DNA of 6,468 nt from CAVPGH01 sp046726955. GTDB lineage: Bacteria > Acidobacteriota > Vicinamibacteria > Fen-336. The stretch lies in NCBI GenBank assembly GCA_046726955.1, contig JBKPBQ010000066.1, forward strand, positions 1 through 6,468, in the 5' to 3' direction. Shown piece by piece: positions 1-6,468 of the stretch (positions are counted from its first letter, which is position 1; each line of letters opens with the position of its first letter). The notes beneath the pieces are model-generated. The model saw nothing but the letters and a program-made list of their open reading frames with translations, had not been told where the DNA came from and searched no databases. A program made the position numbers and the translations under genes.

Positions 1-1030
1 GCGCCGGCTGCTGCGCGACGAGGCGGGTGTCGCCGTTCCGGAAGGCGTCGAGGACATTCGTGACGAAGGCGACCTCGTGGAGGCGCTCGCGGATCTGCGC
101 CGGCGCCGCCAGGACCTTCGCCGCGCGCTCGTGACGGTCGAATCCGGTCCGTGGACGCAGAGGGCCGCGGTCGTCACCTACCCCGAGGACGCGTCCCCGT
201 CTTCGCTGCGACGCGCGGTCGCCGAGCTCGCTCCCACCGATCCCCGCGACACGACGGAAGGCTATCTCGACGCGCTCCGGCGCCTCGGCGGCGTGGCCGA
301 GGAGCTCGTGGAAGGCGACTCGAGGGCGGCGAGCGGGCAGGTGAGGATCAACCCGCGGGGAGAGGTCATCCTGACCTCCTCGCACGACGAGATTCGCGGC
401 GGTCCGCTCGGCCTCTCCCCGAAGGGATGCGCGTTTCCGGCGGACGATCGGTGGCGCCTCGCCGTCCAGGACGCCAGCCTGCGCGTGGCGCGGCGCCTCG
501 CCGCGATGGGCCTGGTGAGCCGCCTCTCGGTGGAATTCCTCGTCGTTCCGAGCCCGGACGGCTTCCGCCTCCTCGGCAGCGACGTCAACCTCGGCGTGGG
601 AGGGTCCACCCATCCGCTCCTCGCCGTCCGTTTCCTCTCCGGCGGACGCCTCGACCCGGCGACGGGCCTCTTTCTCTCCCCGAGCGGCCGGCCCAAGTTC
701 TACCGGGCCACCGACGACCTCGTGTCGCCCGCCTATCGCGGCCTGTCACCGATCGACCTCATCGAGGTCCTCACCGTGCACCGGCTCAGCTATTCGCCGC
801 ACACCGAGGCCGGCGTGCTCTGCTACATGCTCGGGGGCATCTCGGAAGTCGGGCGCATCGGGCTCGTGGCGATCGGGGGAAGTCGTCAGGAGGCGGATGA
901 AGTCTTTGCGCGCACCGTCGCGACTCTGGATAGTGCCTGCGCGGGCGCGCATGAATTGCGCCCAGCCGAGGAGCTCCACGAAAAGCTGTCGCCGGACGCG
1001 AAAGATCCCGTGCCCGGAGACTCGCGTTAA
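1..1030 (+). CDS. PGM1-like ATP-grasp (peptide ligase-related) protein, 5' end missing
   Basis: The reading frame is open from the left edge, so the start lies outside the window; 342 residues are visible up to the TAA at 1028-1030. A GTG at nt 77 is only an internal valine as far as can be told. The C-terminal half has the pattern I associate with PGM1-related ATP-grasp proteins: VRINPRGEV and SSHDEIRGGP (about visible residues 110-135), a DVNLGVGGSTHP segment (194-205), then SGRPKFYRATDDLVSPAYRG, and a final GISEVGRIGLVAIGGSRQEAD block typical of the PGM1 C-terminal domain. PGM1 is an ATP-dependent peptide ligase of pheganomycin biosynthesis, but most relatives have unknown substrates. Here the usual lysine-containing nucleotide loop (KLNEG-type) reads TVESGPWTQRA, and the usual EINLRKGG reads DVNLGVGG, so catalysis may be altered. 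Family assignment is fairly secure; activity and substrate are unknown. It may be cotranscribed with genes to the left, and it ends 71 bp before the kinase. Confidence 0.78.
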   Translation, partial: RRLLRDEAGVAVPEGVEDIRDEGDLVEALADLRRRRQDLRRALVTVESGPWTQRAAVVTYPEDASPSSLRRAVAELAPTDPRDTTEGYLDALRRLGGVAEELVEGDSRAASGQVRINPRGEVILTSSHDEIRGGPLGLSPKGCAFPADDRWRLAVQDASLRVARRLAAMGLVSRLSVEFLVVPSPDGFRLLGSDVNLGVGGSTHPLLAVRFLSGGRLDPATGLFLSPSGRPKFYRATDDLVSPAYRGLSPIDLIEVLTVHRLSYSPHTEAGVLCYMLGGISEVGRIGLVAIGGSRQEADEVFARTVATLDSACAGAHELRPAEELHEKLSPDAKDPVPGDSR

Positions 1031-1070
1031 TTAACTGCTCCTGCTAGGCTTGACGCCAACGAAGGCCTCG

Positions 1071-1086
1071 TGGCGCAAGGCTTGCC
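1071..1086 (+). promoter_or_regulatory. Possible sigma-54 (-24/-12) promoter for the two-component operon
   Basis: TGGCGC-N5-TTGCC keeps the essential GG (1072-1073) and GC (1084-1085) at the canonical 12-nt offset; TGGC and TTGC match the consensus TGGCAC-N5-TTGCA. The predicted transcription start is near 1097, only about 5 nt before the ATG at 1102. This would give an almost leaderless transcript that excludes the weak AGG at 1090-1092, which lowers confidence. It also overlaps a short dyad, GCAAG-G-CTTGC (1075-1085). Confidence 0.4.
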
Positions 1087-1101
1087 GGTAGGTCTCTCCG
1101 G

Positions 1102-2912
1102 ATGATCTCGACCCGAACCAAGAGCCCGCTGCAAAAGCTTCGGGGCGAAGTCGAGGCTCGGCAGCGCGAGCTGCGGATCCTCTCCCGCGTCGCGTCCCGG
1201 ATCCACGTCGAGGACTCCGTGGACGGCGTGCTGAAGGCCGCGCTCGACGAGATCCTCGACGGGCTGGGGCTCAGGGCAGGCTGGATCTTCCTCGGCGACG
1301 GCCACGACGCGAAGCTGCGGCTGGCCGCGCATCGCGGCGTCTCGCCGAGCTATCTCGGCGCGGTCGAGAAAAACGGGCTCGGGGAGTGCCTCTGTCCCCA
1401 GGTGTTCTCGACCGCCCAACCGCTGCAGGTCCGCAACACCACCGAGTGCCCGCGCATGCCGTCGATCGTCGACGGGCTGAGCGTTCCGGTGGCCCACGCG
1501 TGCATCCCGCTCGCCCTCGACGGCACGAGCCGCGGCGTCCTCAACGTCGCCGCGCTGCCGGGCGAGCTCTTCGACGAGGAAGAGCTCCTTTTCCTGGAGA
1601 CGGTGGGGCGACAGATCTGCCTGGCCGTGGAGCGCGCCCGCCACCTGCACGCGGAGAGGCTGCACAACCAGGAAGCGCGCGCTCTCGCCTCGCTCAACAA
1701 GCGGATCGGCGAGATGCTGGACACGGATGCCGTGCTCCGCGGCGTGGGCCAGACGGCGCTCGAGGTCCTCGCCGCCGACCGCGTGCACATCCTCCTCGGA
1801 GCCGACCCGCGCGATCTCGAGGTCGCGCACCTCGCAGGGCTACCCCACCCGGAGCTGCGCGAGAGACAGAGCCTCGACCTCGTCGCGCTCGGCTCCAACT
1901 TGCAGCGCGAGGCCCTGGTCGGCCAGAAGTCATACCGGCTCACCGACTGGTCCGAGGACGAGCGCGTGAACCGCGCCCTCGCCCGCCGGTGGGACGTCGG
2001 GGCCGCCCTCGTCATGCCGCTCGTCGCGCGGCGCACGACGCTCGGGCTGCTGGTCATCACCAAGCGCGTGCCCCACGCGTGGACGGACGACCAGGTAGAA
2101 GTGGCGGAGGCGCTCGCCTCCCAGGCCTCCGTGGCCCTCGAGAACGCGCACCTCTACGAGAAGGCGCGGCGCGCCTACCGCGAGCTGAACGAGGCGCAGG
2201 CCCGGATCATCCAGAGCGAGAAGATGGCGGTGGTGGGAACGTTCGCCTCGGGCCTCGCCCACGAGGTGCGCAATCCCCTGAACTCGATCGCGCTCCAGCT
2301 CTCGATCCTCGAGCGCCGGGTGGCGCCGCTCGAGACCGGCGTCTCCGGCGAGCTCAAGGAGCTGCTCGGGATCATCCGCGAGGAGGTCAAGCGACTCGAC
2401 AACCTCGTGGGCGACTTCCTCCAGTTCTCGCGGGCGAACCGCATCCACTATCGCCCGGCGAACGTGGACGGCCTCCTCGACGAGGTGATGCGGCTCCTGC
2501 GCCCGGAGGCCCGGGCGGCCGGCGTCGTCCTGCGCCGGGAGCGCGTCGGTGCGGAGATGCCCGACCTCCGCGTGGACGCGGAGAAGATCAAGCAGGTGGC
2601 GATCAACCTGGTGCAGAACGCGATCGAGGCCATGCCGGGCGGCGGTGCCGCGGTCGTGGAGAGCGGAGTCCAGGACGGGCACGTCCGGATCGCGGTGCGC
2701 GACACCGGTCCGGGGCTCCCGGAAGGGCTGGACGTGTTCCAGCTCTTCGTCACCACGAAGGCCCGGGGCACCGGCCTCGGCCTTTCCATCGCGCAGCAGA
2801 TCGTCCTCGAGCACGGGGGCGACATCACGGCGGAGAGCACGCCGGGGACGGGTGCGACGTTCACCGTACGCCTTCCCCTCGCCTCGCCCGGGGAAGCGGA
2901 ACTGGAGCGGCC

Positions 2913-2916
<4 letters not shown>
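1102..2916 (+). CDS. Cytoplasmic sensor histidine kinase, GAF-GAF-HisKA-HATPase
   Basis: This 604-residue kinase would autophosphorylate on a histidine and pass the phosphate to the regulator encoded next. Two GAF sensor domains come first (about 22-180 and 194-353), then a short helical linker, a HisKA dimerisation domain (about 370-442) with H-box HEVRNPL and phospho-accepting His387, and an HATPase domain (about 487-600). The HATPase has an N-box NLVQNAIEAM (Asn506), a G1 box DTGPG (534-538) and a G2 box GTGLGL (556-561). No signal peptide or transmembrane stretch is visible, so it should sense an internal signal. All five cysteines (96, 98, 116, 134, 173) fall in the first GAF domain, suggesting redox, metal or Fe-S sensing (inference). 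ATG 1102 is the only common start codon between the in-frame TGA at 1051 and the first GAF domain, though its ribosome site is weak. The stop overlaps the next gene by ATGA. The ligand is unknown. Confidence 0.95.
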
Positions 2917-4304
<1,388 letters not shown>

Positions 4305-4331
4305 GCCGCCGTCGCCGAAGGGACGAGCCGC

Positions 4332-5291
4332 TCAGCTCTTCGCGCCCGCAGTCGTGAGCTCGCGGCCGTCTTCGGGTCGCTGAGCCTCGCGGCCGCAGCG
4401 CGCGGTCAGGACCGGACACGTCGCCTGTCGCACGACGTGCTGCGCGGTGGACCCGAAGAGGTCGATGCCCGTCGCGCCCGCGCCGTGCACTCCCATCACG
4501 ACGAGGTCGGCCGCGCGCTCGGCGGCGAGCCTCAGGATCTCGACGTAGGGCTTTCCCGCCTCGAGGACCGTCTCTGCTCGGCAGGCCTCGCGGTCGTCGG
4601 CGGCGAGCGCCTCGTCGAGGCGCGCGCGTCCCTCCTTCTCCAGGAAGCGGCGGTACTCCGGCACCGCCCAGTGCGAGTGGTCGCGGACGTCGTTCTCCGC
4701 CCACCCTTCGATGACGTGCAGGAGCAGCAGGCGCGCGCGGTTCTCGCGGGCGAGCGCCGTGGCGATGCGGAGAGCTCGCGCCGACGGATCCGCGAAGTCC
4801 AGAGGGCAGAGGATCGTCTCGAGGCGCCGACGCCCGGTATCGCCCCGCTCCGGCATCGCGCGGGGCACGGTCAGCACGGGGCACGGAGCGCGTCGGAGGA
4901 CCCTCTCGGTGACCGAGCCGAGCATCAAGCGCTCGAATCCGCTCAATCCGTGCGTTCCCATCACCACGACGTCCGCCGGCAGCGTCTCCGCGAGCTTCAC
5001 CACCTGCCCGGCGATCGATCCTTCACGGACCTCGAGCTCGGTCCGTATTCCCGCGGCCCGCGCGGGCTCCGAGAAGCGGCCCACTGCATCGAGCGCGGCC
5101 TGCCGGGCGTTCACGTCGAGTGTCGGCGACAGCGGGAAAGGCAGCGCGGCCGGAGGGATGAGCGGCGGGACCACGTGAAGGACGGTGATCACGGAGGTCT
5201 TGGACTCCGCGAGTGCGATCGCCTGCTCCAGGGCACGCTCCGAGAAGTGCGAGAAATCGGTCGGGCACAGAATGCGTCGATTGGCGAGCAT
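4332..5291 (-). CDS. Tandem-domain universal stress protein (UspA family)
   Basis: This 319-residue cytoplasmic protein has two Usp domains. Domain 1 (about 5-142) begins RRILCPTDFS and contains the ATP-binding signature G-X2-G-X9-G-S as GTHG (112-115) and GS (125-126). Domain 2 (about 157-298) begins ILCPLDFA and has the same signature as GVHG (267-270) and GS (280-281). Both domains should therefore be ATP-binding. Such proteins help survival under starvation, hypoxia, oxidative or respiratory stress; the precise biochemical role is unclear. I place the start at ATG 5291 because GGAGG (5301-5297) lies 5 nt upstream and a consensus sigma-54 promoter lies just beyond it. A longer frame starting at 5339 would contain that promoter. 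The C-terminal tail after about residue 300 is hydrophilic. The gene converges with the response regulator across a 27-nt gap and diverges from the OsmC-like gene. Confidence 0.95.
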   Translation of the reverse strand: MLANRRILCPTDFSHFSERALEQAIALAESKTSVITVLHVVPPLIPPAALPFPLSPTLDVNARQAALDAVGRFSEPARAAGIRTELEVREGSIAGQVVKLAETLPADVVVMGTHGLSGFERLMLGSVTERVLRRAPCPVLTVPRAMPERGDTGRRRLETILCPLDFADPSARALRIATALARENRARLLLLHVIEGWAENDVRDHSHWAVPEYRRFLEKEGRARLDEALAADDREACRAETVLEAGKPYVEILRLAAERAADLVVMGVHGAGATGIDLFGSTAQHVVRQATCPVLTARCGREAQRPEDGRELTTAGAKS

Positions 5292-5296
5292 GGCGG

Positions 5297-5301
5297 CCTC
5301 C
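5297..5301 (-). promoter_or_regulatory. Ribosome binding site deciding the stress protein start
   Basis: On the minus strand GGAGG lies 5 nt before ATG 5291. It falls inside the roughly 12-nt leader predicted from the sigma-54 promoter and supports 5291 over the upstream ATGs at 5339 and 5330, although an AAGGA does precede 5339. Confidence 0.8.
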
Positions 5302-5313
5302 GACTGCTTTGGG

Positions 5314-5329
5314 TGCAATCGAGGTGCCA
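5314..5329 (-). promoter_or_regulatory. Consensus sigma-54 promoter for the universal stress protein gene
   Basis: Read on the minus strand, the sequence is TGGCAC (5329-5324), five bases, then TTGCA (5318-5314). This is an exact match to the -24/-12 consensus with correct spacing. The predicted start point is near 5303, leaving a leader of about 12 nt that holds the GGAGG ribosome site before ATG 5291. The nearby gene for an NtrC-type activator provides a plausible regulator. No obvious enhancer is visible between this promoter and the opposing one. Confidence 0.85.
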
Positions 5330-5354
5330 TTCGCGGCATGCGTCCTTCTGTCGC

Positions 5355-5370
5355 TGGCCTGCTTCCTGCA
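5355..5370 (+). promoter_or_regulatory. Probable sigma-54 promoter for the OsmC-like gene
   Basis: TGGCCT-N5-CTGCA has the invariant GG (5356-5357) and GC (5368-5369) with the canonical 12-nt offset, differing from consensus at three of the eleven scored bases. The predicted start is near 5381, which gives a 19-nt leader containing the AAGGAGG ribosome site. It is back to back with the perfect match serving the stress protein gene; only 25 bp separate the two -24 elements. Confidence 0.6.
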
Positions 5371-5386
5371 TGACGTCAGGTCCAGC

Positions 5387-5393
5387 AAGGAGG
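5387..5393 (+). promoter_or_regulatory. Strong ribosome binding site of the OsmC-like gene
   Basis: AAGGAGG lies 6 nt before the ATG at 5400 and fixes this start. The frame is open far upstream, but that extension runs antisense to the stress protein gene. Confidence 0.85.
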
Positions 5394-5399
5394 CCCCCG

Positions 5400-5867
5400 A
5401 TGCCCGCACCCTTCCCCCACCGCTACGACGTGCGATTCGAGGCACGAGGCTCCGAAGGCTGGCTGACCGCGGGCGTCATGCGCTCTCCCATCGAAGCCGG
5501 CGCCCCGCCCGAGTTCGACGGGAGCCCCGACGTCTGGAGTCCCGAGCACCTGCTTCTCTCTTCGCTCGCCCTCTGCCACTTCACGACCTTCCAGGCGCTC
5601 GCTCGGAAGTCGCGGGTGGAAGTGCTCGGCTTCGAGACGGCCGGACACGCCGTGCTGTCGAAGACGCCGGAAGGCCTGGCCTTCACCGAGCTCGTGCTGG
5701 AGGTGGCGGTGGACGTGCGGGCGGGAGAACGAGAGCGCGCCGAGCGGCTCGTGGACGCGGCCAAGCGCCACTGCCTCGTCGCGAACGCGCTGCGTACGCC
5801 CGTCCGCCTCGAGGCGCGCGTGCGCCCCGTGCCGGAGGAGGCGCTCGTCCCGACGGCGGGACGCTAG
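5400..5867 (+). CDS. OsmC/Ohr-family protein, probable thiol peroxidase
   Basis: The product has 155 residues, the usual size for OsmC-type proteins, which reduce organic hydroperoxides in the cytoplasm with a pair of cysteines. The segment SPEHLLLSSLALCHFTTFQALARK (about 47-70) holds Glu49 and the probable peroxidatic Cys59; AKRHCLVANAL (121-131) holds the probable resolving Cys125. This is the arrangement of the classical catalytic residues. The beta-rich N-terminus (RYDVRFEARGSEGWLTAG) also fits the fold. The sequence does not let me separate OsmC, Ohr and YhfA-like subgroups, so peroxidase activity is likely but not certain. The ATG is set by AAGGAGG 6 nt upstream. The gene diverges from the universal stress protein gene and converges with the thioredoxin-like gene, sharing the CTAG at 5864-5867 for both stops. 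A -24/-12 motif 19 nt ahead of the ribosome site suggests sigma-54 control. Confidence 0.92.
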   Translation: MPAPFPHRYDVRFEARGSEGWLTAGVMRSPIEAGAPPEFDGSPDVWSPEHLLLSSLALCHFTTFQALARKSRVEVLGFETAGHAVLSKTPEGLAFTELVLEVAVDVRAGERERAERLVDAAKRHCLVANALRTPVRLEARVRPVPEEALVPTAGR

Positions 5868-6313
5868 GCCTTCGTCTCGCCGCAGCAGAGCAGGGCCTGC
5901 GGCCGCGCGCGCTGCACCGATCGCCCGAACACGGCGACGAGCGCGTGCCGCGCGCCGCTCGCGGGCTCCGGCACCTCCGCGCCGGACACGAGACAGTCGA
6001 GGTGCGCGCGCACCGCGTCTTTACCCGGGTTGCCCCTTATGCGCGCCTGCTCCTCGCCATGCTCCCAGAACGTGAGGGTGGGAACGTAGGAGAGGTGATG
6101 GCGGGCCGCCAGCCAGCCCTCGGCGGCGTCCACGCGGACGACGAGCGCGCGACCCCGGTAGTCGCGGGCGAGCTCCTCGAGGGCGGGCACCAGGTCGAGG
6201 CACGGCTCGCACGAGGCCGTCTCGAAAACCACGAGCGTGGGGTGCCCCGAGCCGAGGATCTCGTCCAGGTCGACGCCCTCGACGCGCACCGGAGCGTCGG
6301 GAACCAGCTTCAT
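5864..6313 (-). CDS. Thioredoxin-like protein with CEPC active site
   Basis: The product is a 149-residue thioredoxin-fold protein, probably a cytoplasmic thiol-disulfide oxidoreductase; I see no signal peptide or lipobox. The motif TLVVFETASCEPCLDLVPALEELA places the redox pair at Cys35/Cys38 (CEPC rather than CGPC), with Ser in place of the usual Trp before the first cysteine. The cis-proline is Pro78 in YVPTLTFW. The thioredoxin domain covers about residues 10-110. A tail of some 40 residues follows, ending in an unusual LLCCGETKA with adjacent Cys143/Cys144; Cys107 is also extra. ATG 6313 is chosen because GGAGG (6324-6320) lies 6 nt upstream; the frame extends to an ATG at 6412, but that part looks non-coding. 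Its TAG stop overlaps the OsmC-like TAG in opposite orientation. It may supply electrons to the OsmC-like protein or repair oxidised thiols (inference). Confidence 0.88.
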   Translation of the reverse strand: MKLVPDAPVRVEGVDLDEILGSGHPTLVVFETASCEPCLDLVPALEELARDYRGRALVVRVDAAEGWLAARHHLSYVPTLTFWEHGEEQARIRGNPGKDAVRAHLDCLVSGAEVPEPASGARHALVAVFGRSVQRARPQALLCCGETKA

Positions 6314-6319
6314 CACCAC

Positions 6320-6324
6320 CCTCC
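6320..6324 (-). promoter_or_regulatory. Ribosome binding site of the thioredoxin-like gene
   Basis: Minus-strand GGAGG (in GGGAGGG) lies 6 nt before ATG 6313 and argues against the upstream ATG at 6412. GTG codons at 6316 and 6319 are too close to this site to be likely starts. Confidence 0.75.
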
Positions 6325-6349
6325 CAGACTTCCGCCTGCGAACGTTAGC

Positions 6350-6365
6350 TGCAAGCGACAGACCG
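6350..6365 (-). promoter_or_regulatory. Weak sigma-54 promoter candidate for the thioredoxin-like gene
   Basis: On the minus strand CGGTCT-N5-TTGCA has a perfect -12 element (6354-6350) and the essential GG (6364-6363) at the correct offset, but the rest of the -24 element is poor. The predicted start is near 6339, giving a 26-nt leader that contains the GGAGG ribosome site. Without the better matches at the other genes I would not call it. Confidence 0.35.
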
Positions 6366-6415
6366 GACTGAACTGGCGCGGAATCGCCACGTCCGGCCCA
6401 AGGGACCGGCAAGAC

Positions 6416-6454
6416 GCGCGCAATCGGTCCGTGGAGACGGAAAGGATTGCGCGC
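6416..6454. repeat. Perfect 10-bp inverted repeat, possible activator binding site
   Basis: GCGCGCAATC (6416-6425) and GATTGCGCGC (6445-6454) are exact reverse complements separated by 19 bp. The arm centres are 29 bp apart, about three helical turns. The midpoint lies about 96 bp upstream of the predicted start of the thioredoxin-like gene, where sigma-54 enhancers usually sit. There is no T-run, so a terminator is unlikely. It could equally serve a gene beyond the right edge. Confidence 0.5.
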
Positions 6455-6468
6455 TCCCGCGTTGTCGC

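Larger units (their letters stand above)
6314..6468. other. Non-coding upstream region at the right edge
   Basis: I find no convincing gene here. Besides the ribosome site, weak -24/-12 motif and inverted repeat, the region is rich in short related words: GACCGGAC (6361-6368), GTCCGGCC (6391-6398), GGACCG (6403-6408) and CGGTCC (6425-6430). These may be regulator half-sites or chance in GC-rich DNA. Confidence 0.5.

Noticed and set aside
1026..1035. GTTAATTAAC palindrome at the stop of the ATP-grasp gene
   Set aside because: It is a perfect 10-bp palindrome and striking in GC-rich DNA, but too AT-rich and short for a terminator stem and not a match to a site I can name. It may be a nucleoid-protein site; no claim made.
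1050..1055. TTGACG as a sigma-70 -35 element
   Set aside because: No acceptable -10 hexamer is seen 16-18 bp downstream, where the sequence is GC-rich.
1386..2912. In-frame extension upstream of the response regulator
   Set aside because: It overlaps the kinase gene in another frame and translates to Arg/Pro/Gly-rich sequence. The receiver domain begins right after ATG 2913, which has a GGAG 5 nt upstream.
4305..4331. Bidirectional terminator between the regulator and the stress protein gene
   Set aside because: The 27-nt gap has no clear stem-loop followed by a T-run on either strand.
5292..5339. Upstream ATGs (5339, 5330) for the universal stress protein
   Set aside because: The extra residues would run through the consensus sigma-54 promoter. 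ATG 5291 has a better-placed GGAGG and starts right before the Usp fold, although an AAGGA does precede 5339.
4437..5399. Long plus-strand extension in frame with the OsmC-like gene
   Set aside because: It lies antisense to the stress protein gene and is Arg-rich shadow sequence. AAGGAGG and the OsmC fold fix the start at 5400.
6314..6412. ATG at 6412 as start of the thioredoxin-like gene
   Set aside because: The added 33 residues have no recognisable feature and no good ribosome site, and GGAGG sits correctly before ATG 6313.

Overview
The window is GC-rich, densely coding bacterial DNA. The second and third genes form a cytoplasmic histidine kinase and an NtrC-type, sigma-54-dependent response regulator, so the host must carry sigma-54 (RpoN). 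High GC content, an NtrC-type regulator and a PGM1-like ATP-grasp protein together suggest a GC-rich Gram-negative lineage such as Acidobacteriota or Myxococcota/Deltaproteobacteria. That placement is an inference from style, not a proof. I see no mobile element, tRNA, rRNA or CRISPR array.

Layout. (1) The 3' part of a PGM1-like ATP-grasp (peptide ligase-like) gene runs off the left edge and ends at 1030. (2) A 71-bp gap follows, holding a possible -24/-12 promoter. Then comes a two-gene, translationally coupled (ATGA overlap) two-component system: a GAF-GAF-HisKA-HATPase kinase (1102-2916) and a REC-AAA+-Fis regulator (2913-4304). (3) Convergent to it is a tandem universal stress protein on the minus strand (4332-5291). 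(4) A 108-bp divergent intergenic region carries two back-to-back sigma-54 promoter candidates. One matches TGGCAC-N5-TTGCA exactly and faces the stress protein gene. The other faces the OsmC-like gene. (5) An OsmC-family gene (5400-5867, plus) converges with a thioredoxin-like gene (5864-6313, minus); both stop codons lie in one shared CTAG. (6) The last 155 bp (6314-6468) are non-coding. They hold a weaker -24/-12 candidate for the thioredoxin-like gene and, about 96 bp upstream of its predicted start point, a perfect 10-bp inverted repeat in an enhancer-like position.

Working model (inference). The kinase has no visible membrane segment, and all five of its cysteines lie in the first GAF domain, four of them spaced C-X1-C-X17-C-X17-C. 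It may therefore sense cytoplasmic redox state or bind a metal or Fe-S cluster. It would phosphorylate the adjacent sigma-54 activator, which would switch on three small stress and thiol-defence genes (universal stress protein, OsmC-type peroxidase, thioredoxin-like protein), each with a -24/-12 motif just upstream. The sequence supports the parts. The regulatory link between them is not proven.
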